Positions 1 through 6,219 of a DNA stretch of 20,382 bases are shown here, piece after piece (position 1 is the first letter of the stretch; each line of letters starts with the position of its first letter). The stretch lies in the NCBI GenBank assembly GCA_041946965.1, contig JBHGBM010000094.1, forward strand, positions 1 to 20,382, read 5' to 3'. Under the pieces are notes generated by a model, which was given only the letters and a program-made list of their open reading frames with translations, was not told the DNA's origin and did no database searches. The stretch comes from JBHGBM01 sp041946965 (GTDB taxonomy: Bacteria; Acidobacteriota; Terriglobia; Bryobacterales; Bryobacteraceae). Made by a program: the position numbers and the translations under genes.

Positions 1-132
1 GCGAATTTCGACCTGATCCGCATCACCAACTCGTACACCAACAGCCAGGACCGCACGAGCCCCAACTTCGGCAAGATCACGTCCGCCAGCGACGGACGCA
101 TCATGCAGATTGCGCTGAAACTGCGGTTCTGA
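1..132 (+). CDS. C-terminal end of a TonB-dependent receptor / Oar-like outer-membrane protein (partial)
   Basis: The reading frame is open from the first base and ends at TGA 130-132, giving 43 residues that finish in GRIMQIALKLRF. A last beta-strand of alternating hydrophobic residues ending in a terminal Phe is the usual C-terminal signal of outer-membrane beta-barrels. The R-x-x-Q-x-A-L-K-x-x-F pattern matches the ends of the large Oar-like, carboxypeptidase-regulatory-domain TonB receptors that are abundant in Acidobacteriota. Such proteins normally exceed 1000 residues, so nearly all of this gene lies left of the window. The broken glycoside-hydrolase gene 6 bp downstream suggests it once served sugar uptake. 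The barrel class is well supported; the substrate is unknown. Confidence 0.6.
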   Translation, partial: ANFDLIRITNSYTNSQDRTSPNFGKITSASDGRIMQIALKLRF

Positions 133-138
133 CCCGGC

Positions 139-456
139 ATGCAGCGATTCCTTTTGACCACCCTGGCGGCGGCGATGGCCTTCCCGGCCGCCGCCTCCGC
201 CCGGCTGAAGCAGATCATCGTCGTTCACAAGACCCACTTCGATGCCGGCTGCACCGCGCTTGCCTCGGAGGTGCTGGACCGCTATCGCGTCCGCATGGCC
301 GATCCAACCAGGCCGAACGGGCGGAGGCTTTCACCGGGTTCATGCGAGCGGCCCTCGCCCATCCGCTGAATACCGGCGCGCACTGGTTCCATTATCGCGA
401 TCATGCACATTTTGAGCATCATTCGGCAGAGGGCTGGCGGTTTGCTAGAATTTGAG
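139..456 (+). pseudogene. Broken, chimeric glycoside-hydrolase pseudogene
   Basis: ATG 139 opens a frame with a signal peptide (about residues 1-21, ending AASA) and then KQIIVVHKTHFDAGCTALAS, which resembles the start of the DUF5054/GH38-like family, where the motif is usually KTHFDIGYT. After about position 300 this frame loses sense and stops at 369. From 303 a different frame reads SNQAERAEAFTGFMRAAL and then AHPLNTGAHWFHYRD, ending at TGA 454-456. That second piece looks like the C-terminal part of a clan GH-A TIM-barrel enzyme (GH42/agarase type), where GAHWFQYxD is typical. I infer a deletion or recombination that joined two glycosidase genes out of frame. The conserved IGYT has become AGCT, which fits decay. 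No function is expected. Confidence 0.6.
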
Positions 457-522
457 CCGGAGGTAGTCCAGATAGCCAGTGGGTAAGGGCTGGTGGTGCA
501 GTTCTGCGATCACGGACTCGTT

Positions 523-591
523 AAGCCGCGTGCGGGAAAACCGCACGCACGGCTTGAAAGGGGTTTGTTGAAAACGGGCTCGCTATTGTAC
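523..591 (+). mobile_element. Group II intron 3' end (domain V and probable domain VI), truncated
   Basis: Positions 523-555 fold as a group II intron domain V. The lower helix pairs 523-528 with 550-555, contains the AGC triad at 524-526, and continues past a C-A mismatch (529/549) to G530-C548. A two-base CG bulge lies at 546-547. The upper helix 531-535/541-545 is closed by a GAAA-type loop at 536-540. The layout aligns base for base, one nucleotide shorter, with the canonical 34-nt domain V. A second weaker hairpin at about 564-579 could be domain VI, and the true 3' end probably lies near 585-591. No reverse transcriptase or 5' intron domains are present, so this is a remnant. Domain V is confident; the outer borders are not. 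Confidence 0.6.
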
Positions 592-603
592 CCAGTATCG
601 CGT

Positions 604-609
604 CAAAAT
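604..609 (+). promoter_or_regulatory. -10-like element of a possibly leaderless promoter
   Basis: CAAAAT ends 6 nt before ATG 616, the distance expected if transcription starts at the A of the start codon. No Shine-Dalgarno sequence lies between them. No good -35 box is present at the right spacing. Confidence 0.3.
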
Positions 610-615
610 CTAGCT

Positions 616-1194
616 ATGAATCTAAATTTCCCGATTCGCCCTTTTGCGGCGGCTCTGGCCATGGCGCTCGCGGCAGCCGTGCCGGTGGCCGCGCAGGATT
701 CCGAAGTTCACAAGGACGTTCCCTACGTCCCCACGCCTCCTGAAGTTGTCGAGGCCATGCTCAAGCTCGGCAAAGTCGGACCCGGCGACGTACACTACGA
801 CCTCGGTTGCGGCGACGGCCGCATCGTTGTCATGGCCGTCAAGAAGTTCGGAGCGGCGCGCGGCACCGGCTACGACATCGATCCTGAGCGCATCAAGGAA
901 GCCAACGAAAACGCCCAAGAGGCCGGCGTCGCCGGCAAGGTGAAATTCATCCTCGGCAACCTGTTCGAGGCCGATTTCCACGACGCCAACATCGTCACTC
1001 TCTACCTGCTGCCGGAAGTCAACCTGAAGCTGCGCCCGAAACTGCTGAAGGACCTGAAGGTGGGTTCCCGGATCGTCTCCCACCAATTCGATATGGGCGA
1101 TTGGGAACCGGACGAGAAGATCACGCTCGACTGGCGCACGATTTACTTGTGGACCGTCACGGAGAAGGCCAAGAGTCAGTTCGCCGGAAAGTGA
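616..1194 (+). CDS. Exported class I SAM-dependent methyltransferase
   Basis: A protein of 192 residues. The frame stays open upstream to 493, but that part crosses the intron domain V, so ATG 616 is the credible start. Residues 1-27 form a signal peptide ending VAAQ. The mature part begins with the segment VPYVPTPPEVVEAML (about 36-50), then SAM-binding motif I YDLGCGDGRIVV (61-72), an acidic residue after motif II (GYDIDPERIKEANENA) and NLFEADFHDANIVTLYLLPE. This layout resembles the FAM173/ATPSCKMT-type lysine methyltransferases, which also begin with a P-T-P-x-x-V-V segment. An export signal on a SAM enzyme is odd, because SAM is cytosolic; the N-terminus could instead be an uncleaved membrane anchor. 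The substrate is unknown. The 3' end overlaps the convergent metalloprotease gene by 38 bp. Confidence 0.8.
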   Translation: MNLNFPIRPFAAALAMALAAAVPVAAQDSEVHKDVPYVPTPPEVVEAMLKLGKVGPGDVHYDLGCGDGRIVVMAVKKFGAARGTGYDIDPERIKEANENAQEAGVAGKVKFILGNLFEADFHDANIVTLYLLPEVNLKLRPKLLKDLKVGSRIVSHQFDMGDWEPDEKITLDWRTIYLWTVTEKAKSQFAGK

Positions 1195-2128
1195 ATTGCG
1201 GCCGTTGGGCCGCGATCTGCCGCCACTCGCGCGAGCCCGTGTACCAGTCGTGTATCGGCGCCCGCAGCGAGGGATCGAGCGCGTCTCCGTGCCGCGAGTC
1301 CCAGTAGCGGCCGGCAATGCGTTCCACGTCCAGAACGATTTGGCGGCGGGCCTCTGCCTCGGTGCGCTCTCCGGATCCCAACATGGCGATCAGCGCGGGC
1401 GGCCACCTGAGTTCCGGCTTGCGCAGCGCCTCCCGAGCCGCGCGGCGCGCCTCTGCGTTCTCCAGGTTTTCGAGAAACGCGCGCACCATACCGGCTTCGG
1501 CCTGGAACGCGGCGAATTCGTCGGCCAGCCCGAGCAGGACAAAGTCCCTTCTCGTCAACACGGCGGCGGCGCGGTTGGCGTGGAAACCGCGCGCCCGGTA
1601 GCGCTGGACATGCGCCAGCTCGTGTGCGATGGTGGCCGCCGCGTGCAGGCGTCCGGTTGCGCGGAAGGGGTCCAGGTAGATGACAAACCTTGTGGCATCC
1701 CCGCTGTCCTCCGCGGTGTGGCCGGTGGCGCCGGACAGCCGCGCCATGTAAAGCGGAGTCGAGGGAAGGAATTCCCGCGCGGCCGCGGGCGCAAACCGGC
1801 TCAGAATCCCGCGGAGGTCCGCGTCGATACGCCGGGCGTCCTCCTCGGCGGTCCAATCGGCGATCACGGTCCTGGCGTGGGTGCGCGGATCGAAGCGCAC
1901 GAACAAACCGCTGAACCGTACACGCGGGAGGGCCTTGGCACGAAATTCCGCCGCCTCCCGGCGCGGGTGCCGCGAGATGACCAGCGGCGGCTGCCCCCCG
2001 GGCGCGGGCTTCTGCACGACCCAGCGACCGCCCTCTCTGGCGACGATGTAGCCGGGCTCCTGGAGCCAGTCCGCCCCGCCGGAGAGACCCGGAGCCGCCG
2101 CCAGGACCATCAAGTGCCAGAGCCGCAT
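1157..2128 (-). CDS. Secreted putative zinc metalloprotease (HELAH protein)
   Basis: 323 residues with a hydrophobic N-terminus (about 1-18) that looks like a signal peptide. The key feature is HELAHVQRY at 169-177, an HExxH zinc-protease motif preceded by the helix-like AAATIA. A downstream LADEFAAFQAE (201-211) offers Glu204 as a possible third zinc ligand, as in gluzincin-like proteases. The rest has no domain I can name. The C-terminal third is rich in Arg and Ala, and IHDWYTGSREWRQI (292-305) may be a conserved end motif. The gene is divergent from kinase 1 and convergent with the methyltransferase. The start ATG 2126-2128 has a weak AAGAG upstream. Metalloprotease activity is inferred from the motif only. 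Confidence 0.6.
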   Translation of the reverse strand: MRLWHLMVLAAAPGLSGGADWLQEPGYIVAREGGRWVVQKPAPGGQPPLVISRHPRREAAEFRAKALPRVRFSGLFVRFDPRTHARTVIADWTAEEDARRIDADLRGILSRFAPAAAREFLPSTPLYMARLSGATGHTAEDSGDATRFVIYLDPFRATGRLHAAATIAHELAHVQRYRARGFHANRAAAVLTRRDFVLLGLADEFAAFQAEAGMVRAFLENLENAEARRAAREALRKPELRWPPALIAMLGSGERTEAEARRQIVLDVERIAGRYWDSRHGDALDPSLRAPIHDWYTGSREWRQIAAQRPQFTFRRTDSWPSP

Positions 2129-2137
2129 GCCGCTCTT

Positions 2138-2158
2138 TTTACCGTAGAACGGGGTAAA
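2138..2158. promoter_or_regulatory. Inverted repeat in the divergent metalloprotease/kinase 1 gap
   Basis: TTTACC at 2138-2143 is mirrored by GGTAAA at 2153-2158. Inside, CCGT (2142-2145) pairs with ACGG (2149-2152) across AGA. Read as one element it is TTTA-CCGT, AGA, ACGG, a two-base GG bulge, then TAAA. It sits 9 bp before the metalloprotease start and about 30 bp before the kinase 1 -10 element, a position suited to an operator. No regulator is identified. Confidence 0.3.
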
Positions 2159-2188
2159 TATCCACTACAAGCCGGCGTCTCGTTGCTG

Positions 2189-2194
2189 TAGAAT
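2189..2194 (+). promoter_or_regulatory. -10 element for kinase 1
   Basis: TAGAAT matches the sigma-70 -10 consensus at 5 of 6 positions and lies 39 bp before ATG 2234, leaving a leader of about 32 nt that carries an AGGAG ribosome site. No convincing -35 box is visible 17 bp upstream. Confidence 0.35.
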
Positions 2195-2221
2195 CGGACG
2201 AAATAATCTGATTTTGCGTCC

Positions 2222-2226
2222 AGGAG
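2222..2226 (+). promoter_or_regulatory. Ribosome binding site that sets the kinase 1 start
   Basis: AGGAG lies 7 nt before ATG 2234 but only 1 nt before the alternative GTG 2228. The spacing selects ATG 2234, so the protein begins MVGKSISHYQ. Confidence 0.6.
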
Positions 2227-2233
2227 CGTGGCC

Positions 2234-3457
2234 ATGGTCGGCAAATCGATTTCGCACTACCAGATCCTCGAGAAGCTCGGCGAAGGCGGCATGGGCATCG
2301 TGTACAAGGCCCGGGACACCCATCTCAACCGCCCGGTTGCCCTTAAGGTCCTTCCACCGGAGAAAGTGGCGGACCCCGAGCGCAAACGAAGGTTCGTCCA
2401 GGAAGCCCAGTCCGCCTCGGCGTTGAATCACCCCAACATCGTTCACATCTACGACATCGACCAGCAGGACGGCGTCGACTACATCGCCATGGAGCACGTC
2501 CAGGGCAAGACCCTGGGCGAGTTGATCGGGCGCAAGGGGCTGAAGCTCGGCGAAACGCTCAAGTACGGCGTGCAGATCGCGGAGGCGCTCGCGAAGGCGC
2601 ACGCGGCCGGCATCGTTCACCGGGACCTGAAACCCGCGAACGTGATGGTCACCCCGGATGGCCTGGTGAAAGTGCTGGACTTCGGCCTTGCCAAGCTCAC
2701 CGAGGCGGCGCCCCTCGATGAGGACGGAACCACCCACACCATCAGGCCCGCTACCGAGGAAGGCACCATCGTGGGCACGGTCGCCTACATGTCACCGGAG
2801 CAGGCGGAGGGCAAGCGGCTGGACGCCCGCTCGGACATCTTCAGTTTCGGGGCGGTGCTGTACGAGATGGTTACCGGGCGGCAGGCATTTCAGAAAGAGT
2901 CCAAGGCCTCCACCCTGGGGGCCATCATTCATAAGGACCCGGAGCCTCTGGGGCCCGAAGTCCCGCACGACCTGGGGAAGATCGTTGCGCGCTGCCTGCA
3001 CAAAGACCCCGCCCACCGCTTTCAGCACATGGACGACCTCAAGGTCGCTTTACAGGAGCTGAAGGAGGAATCGGATTCGGGCAAGCTCCTGGCCGCGCCG
3101 GCGTCGCGCAAGAGCCGGCGCATGGCGTGGCTGTTCGCATCGGTGGCGGCGCTGATTGTGGTGGCGGGTATCTGGTGGCTGGTCTCGCGGAACGCATCAG
3201 CTCCGCCCAAGTACCAGCTCCGTCAAATCGCCACGGGAAAAGGCGCCAGCACGCTGCCCGCCGTGTCGCCGGACGGCCAATATGTGGTCTACTCGTCGGA
3301 CCGCGGCGGCAATCGGGACCTGTGGATCCAGCCGGTGAAGGGAGGCGAACCCACCGGCTCACCAACACCGCGGTTGGCGAGACCTGGTCGAAGTTCTCAC
3401 CCGACGGAACACAAGTCGTCTTCCAACGGCTTGGCGGCATTTGTGTTCTGTCCATAG
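2234..3457 (+). CDS. Serine/threonine protein kinase with TM segment, N-terminal part of a frameshifted kinase-TolB gene
   Basis: Complete Hanks-type kinase domain: glycine loop GEGGMGIVY (16-24), Lys38 in VALKV, catalytic HRDLKPANV (from His129, Asp131), DFG at 149-151, and activation-loop end MSPEQAEGK. A juxtamembrane stretch rich in Arg and Ser leads to one transmembrane helix at about 298-318 (WLFASVAALIVVAGIWWLV), so the kinase is cytoplasmic. A first propeller blade (VSPDGQYVVYSS, DLWIQPVKGGEP) follows outside. The natural sequence runs to about residue 373. A missing C at 3350-3352 then moves the frame, and the last 34 residues are nonsense up to the stop at 3455-3457. The propeller continues in the next frame from 3352; with one base restored, 2234-4881 encodes 882 residues. 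The kinase domain keeps all catalytic residues, so a truncated membrane kinase could still be active. Confidence 0.85.
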   Translation: MVGKSISHYQILEKLGEGGMGIVYKARDTHLNRPVALKVLPPEKVADPERKRRFVQEAQSASALNHPNIVHIYDIDQQDGVDYIAMEHVQGKTLGELIGRKGLKLGETLKYGVQIAEALAKAHAAGIVHRDLKPANVMVTPDGLVKVLDFGLAKLTEAAPLDEDGTTHTIRPATEEGTIVGTVAYMSPEQAEGKRLDARSDIFSFGAVLYEMVTGRQAFQKESKASTLGAIIHKDPEPLGPEVPHDLGKIVARCLHKDPAHRFQHMDDLKVALQELKEESDSGKLLAAPASRKSRRMAWLFASVAALIVVAGIWWLVSRNASAPPKYQLRQIATGKGASTLPAVSPDGQYVVYSSDRGGNRDLWIQPVKGGEPTGSPTPRLARPGRSSHPTEHKSSSNGLAAFVFCP

Positions 3458-4881
3458 TGGGAGCCAAGGAGCGCCAGCTCACGGAATCGGGGTACGCGCC
3501 CGAATTCTCGCCGGACGGAAAATCCATCGCCTACCGGACCGCGAGTTTGGGAACCAAGTCCGTGTGGGTGATTCCGGCGGCGGGAGGCGTTCCGCGGAAG
3601 ATTTACGACACGGAGAACGCACTGGCCGGGCCTGTATGGTCGCCGGACGGCAAGAAGCTGCTCATTTGTGAGGGCCGAAGTTATATAGGTATCGTCGGCG
3701 CTGCGGTCTGGCTCCTGCTGCCCGTGGATGGCGGAAAGCCGGTTCCCGTGCGCGGAATGGAGAAGGTTCAGAAGATGTCGCGCCTGCCGTATCCCAAAAT
3801 CTGGCTGGCCGATGGCGGCCGTGTCATCTTTGGAAACTGGCAGCGCGAATCGCACATCTGCTACGTGCGGATGTCGAATGACGGGGAGGTTCTCGGCTCG
3901 CCTGTGCAGGTCACCTACGGTACGCGGGAACATCCCGGACCGTCATCGTACGATGGGCGCGTGATCCCGTTTTCCACGGGGTTCAATGTCACCACAATCT
4001 ATGCGCTCCCGATGGATGCCGCTCAAGGCGTCGTAAAAGGCGATCCCAAACCGGTGCTTCAGTGGGACAGCGACGCCATGTTTCCTACCGTGAGCCGGGA
4101 TGGTTCGAAGATGGTGTTTGTCGCCAACCGGGAAGGCGACTACGATCTCTGGTATCGCGACATGAAGACCGGCGCCGAACGTCCGCTGCTGGCGTCGCCG
4201 AATCGCGAGAGCCGCGGCATCATCTCGCCGGACGGAACTAAGGTGGCTTTTCAGCGGCACGAGAAAGGCGAGGGGAACTGTTACTGGATGCCCTTGCCTT
4301 CAGGGCCGGAGACGATGATCAGGCGGGGCTGCAAGGGGCTGAGCAGTTGGACTCCCGACTCAACCGGCATCATCTGCTCGGGCGGGCAGCCACCGGTTTT
4401 TGAGATCCATAATGTCGACACGGGGGCCAAGTCCCCGACGGCTTCGCATCCGAAGTACCGGCTGGGTGGGTTTTCGGTCTCGCCGGACGGCAAATGGCTC
4501 GTGTTTGTTCGTAACAAAGCAGGCTCGAATCCTCAACAGGTCTTTGTGGCTCCCCGGTACGCGGACCGCTCTCCCGGCGAAAACGAATGGCGCCCGGTAT
4601 CCACGGAAGGTTATATTGCCCGTCCCCTGTGGTCGCCCGATGGCAACGCGATCTACTATTTCCAGTTTGACGCAGCCGCCGGCCGTTTCCAGTGCCTGAT
4701 GATGCGGAGGCTTTCTCCCGATTCCAAGCGTCCCGCCGGTGAGCCGGTCACGGTCCGCCATTTTCACGGCGAGGTACGGCCGTCGGTGGGCGAAGCCGGC
4801 CCCGCCTTGCTGGCGGACACGCTTTACCTGCCGATGTACGAGCCCGGCGGCCAGATCTGGGTCGCGGAACGGACGAACTGA
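3352..4881 (+). CDS. TolB/WD40-like beta-propeller, C-terminal part of the frameshifted kinase 1 gene
   Basis: This frame continues kinase 1 after the lost base: HRLTNTAVGETWSKFSPDG joins directly to GGEP of the kinase frame. It encodes about 509 residues of extracytoplasmic propeller with repeated blade motifs of the form [FWVI]-S-P-D-G: FSPDGT, FSPDGK, WSPDGK, VSRDGS, ISPDGT, VSPDGK and WSPDGN, spaced roughly 40-60 residues apart. Domains of this kind bind ligands or partner proteins and probably sense conditions outside the membrane; that role is inferred. The frame is open upstream to 3127, but that part is antiframe to the kinase and not natural. No ribosome site is seen at the junction, so separate translation is unlikely. 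The stop is 8 bp from the convergent lipoprotein gene. Confidence 0.75.
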   Translation, partial: HRLTNTAVGETWSKFSPDGTQVVFQRLGGICVLSIVGAKERQLTESGYAPEFSPDGKSIAYRTASLGTKSVWVIPAAGGVPRKIYDTENALAGPVWSPDGKKLLICEGRSYIGIVGAAVWLLLPVDGGKPVPVRGMEKVQKMSRLPYPKIWLADGGRVIFGNWQRESHICYVRMSNDGEVLGSPVQVTYGTREHPGPSSYDGRVIPFSTGFNVTTIYALPMDAAQGVVKGDPKPVLQWDSDAMFPTVSRDGSKMVFVANREGDYDLWYRDMKTGAERPLLASPNRESRGIISPDGTKVAFQRHEKGEGNCYWMPLPSGPETMIRRGCKGLSSWTPDSTGIICSGGQPPVFEIHNVDTGAKSPTASHPKYRLGGFSVSPDGKWLVFVRNKAGSNPQQVFVAPRYADRSPGENEWRPVSTEGYIARPLWSPDGNAIYYFQFDAAAGRFQCLMMRRLSPDSKRPAGEPVTVRHFHGEVRPSVGEAGPALLADTLYLPMYEPGGQIWVAERTN

Positions 4882-4889
4882 GCGGCTGG

Positions 4890-5387
4890 CTATTTCACCG
4901 GCGTGGGCGGAGCGTCCAGGTTGCCGCAATCCGCTTGCACTTTCCAACTCCCGTCGGGCTGCTTCTTCCACACGGTCAGGAACTTGCCGATCTCCTTCTT
5001 GGGCTTACCCTTCGCGTCCTTGACGATCGCTTCCCAGGCGCCCTCCTGGTAGGCCATGTCGGCCGCCTCGCTCACCACCAGCTTCGTGGTTGACCAAGAG
5101 GTGCTGACCTCCGTCCTGGAGGCGACTTCCACCAGCTTCTGGATCGCATCCCGCCCCGTCGCCTTCGGATACCCCTCTCTGAAGGCTGAGCCGTCCTCGG
5201 CGAAATACGAAGCTTGGCGCGCCGCGTCTTTGGCTTGCACGGCCTTCATCCACGCGGTGTCAACCTCCATGATCTTGGCCGCTTCTGCCTTCAGGTCCGG
5301 TTTCGGAGCCGGCGGCGGCGTCTGTTGGCATCCAACCGAAATGAGCGCAACGGCGAGAGCCATCGCGCCCAACAACTGCTTCCTCAT
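4890..5387 (-). CDS. NTF2/SnoaL-like (DUF4440-type) lipoprotein
   Basis: 165 residues. The N-terminus has basic residues, a hydrophobic core and the lipobox ISVGC with Cys20, so a lipid-anchored protein is expected. A proline-rich linker (QQTPPPAPKP) leads to a compact alpha+beta domain: helix AAKIMEVDTAWMKAVQAKDA, then YFAEDGSAFREGYPKATGRDAI, and final strands FLTVWKKQPDGSWKVQADCG. This is the order of DUF4440/SnoaL-like cone folds, which may bind small molecules or catalyse; no catalytic residues can be named. The start is firm: AAGGAGGT at 5396-5403 lies 8 nt upstream. Kinase 2 ends 64 bp upstream on the same strand, so co-transcription is possible. Confidence 0.8.
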   Translation of the reverse strand: MRKQLLGAMALAVALISVGCQQTPPPAPKPDLKAEAAKIMEVDTAWMKAVQAKDAARQASYFAEDGSAFREGYPKATGRDAIQKLVEVASRTEVSTSWSTTKLVVSEAADMAYQEGAWEAIVKDAKGKPKKEIGKFLTVWKKQPDGSWKVQADCGNLDAPPTPVK

Positions 5388-5395
5388 GGGGTGTT

Positions 5396-5403
5396 ACCTC
5401 CTT
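5396..5403 (-). promoter_or_regulatory. Strong ribosome binding site of the lipoprotein gene
   Basis: The minus strand reads AAGGAGGT, an almost full anti-SD complement, 8 nt before the ATG at 5387. It is the strongest such site I saw in the window and implies high translation. Confidence 0.65.
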
Positions 5404-5451
5404 CTTGAAACTTTCTAGTCGTACCAACTATTGGCCATCCTCTCCGGCCGA

Positions 5452-6219
5452 TCATCGGAAATTCTCCACCAGCATGAGGCTGCCGCTATGCTGCTCGCGC
5501 TGGGAATAGAGGATCGTCCGGCCGTCCGGAGATACTGCCAGCCCCAGGTGCCAGCCTTGAATGGTCATGAGCCTGATCAGCCGGCTGGTGGAGAAATCGA
5601 AGAAGTACAGCACGGCCGGAGAATAGAAATCGGGCGCCGCGATCATGTAAAACCCGTCTGCGACAAGGATGAAGTTCTGGCCGAAGCTCAGGCGGTCCTG
5701 GACAACCTGGGTTTCCGGCCCTCCGCCCAGCGGCAACCTCCAGATCCTCGGACCTTTCACATAATAGAGGTACTTCCCGTCAGCAGATTCATTGCCGCTG
5801 CCGCTCCCGCCCCCTTTGGTTACCTGAATCGCGTCACCTCCGCCCCGGGGGACTTTCCACATCTGTCCGCCCTTGCCGAAGTACACCCACTTTCCATCCC
5901 GGGACCACGTCGGCCACAGACCTCCTCCATGCACCAGGCGTCGGGACGCCCCTCCCTCCGCGCTGATCACGTCAACTCCCCTTACCCCGCCCAACACGGA
6001 ATGGATGACCAGCGCCTGCCCGTCCGGGGACCAGCGTGGGTCTGCAACCATCGGTCCCCTCGCGTTGGTCAATTGCCGGGCATTCGTGCCGTCCGCGTCC
6101 GCAATCCAGACTTCTTCGGTCCCGGAGCGATGCGAGTTGAACGCAATCTTCGTGCCGTCGGGAGAGTAGGCGGGATTGCTGTCGACTCTAGTGGAAGAGA
6201 TGAATCGTGCGGCCGGACC
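5452..6219 (-). CDS. TolB-like beta-propeller, C-terminal part of the frameshifted kinase 2 gene
   Basis: This frame resumes kinase 2 after a lost base in the five-C run at 6218-6222 (GGGGG on the coding strand). It begins GPAARFISSTRVDSNPAYSP and encodes 255 residues to the stop at 5452. Blade motifs include YSPDGT, WSPDGQ, WSRDGK and VSPDGR, with the TolB-box-like EVWIADADGTNARQLT. The end, LAVSPDGRTILYSQREQHSG, is the usual closing blade of acidobacterial kinase-TolB proteins. The open frame reaches upstream to 6447 only because the antiframe lacks stops. The part has no start signal of its own, so in nature it is probably one protein of 867 residues with the kinase. Confidence 0.75.
   Translation of the reverse strand, partial: GPAARFISSTRVDSNPAYSPDGTKIAFNSHRSGTEEVWIADADGTNARQLTNARGPMVADPRWSPDGQALVIHSVLGGVRGVDVISAEGGASRRLVHGGGLWPTWSRDGKWVYFGKGGQMWKVPRGGGDAIQVTKGGGSGSGNESADGKYLYYVKGPRIWRLPLGGGPETQVVQDRLSFGQNFILVADGFYMIAAPDFYSPAVLYFFDFSTSRLIRLMTIQGWHLGLAVSPDGRTILYSQREQHSGSLMLVENFR

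Noticed and set aside
493..615. Extended methyltransferase N-terminus
   Set aside because: It would translate through intron domain V. The signal peptide and -10-like element place the start at 616.
1196..2191. A 331-residue plus-strand frame across the metalloprotease gene
   Set aside because: Antisense shadow with no ribosome site, signal peptide or motif; the minus-strand frame has HELAH and a signal peptide.
3340..3365. Programmed -1 ribosomal frameshift in kinase 1
   Set aside because: No slippery heptamer is present (the codons are GAA CCC ACC) and no obvious downstream structure was seen; a lost base is simpler.
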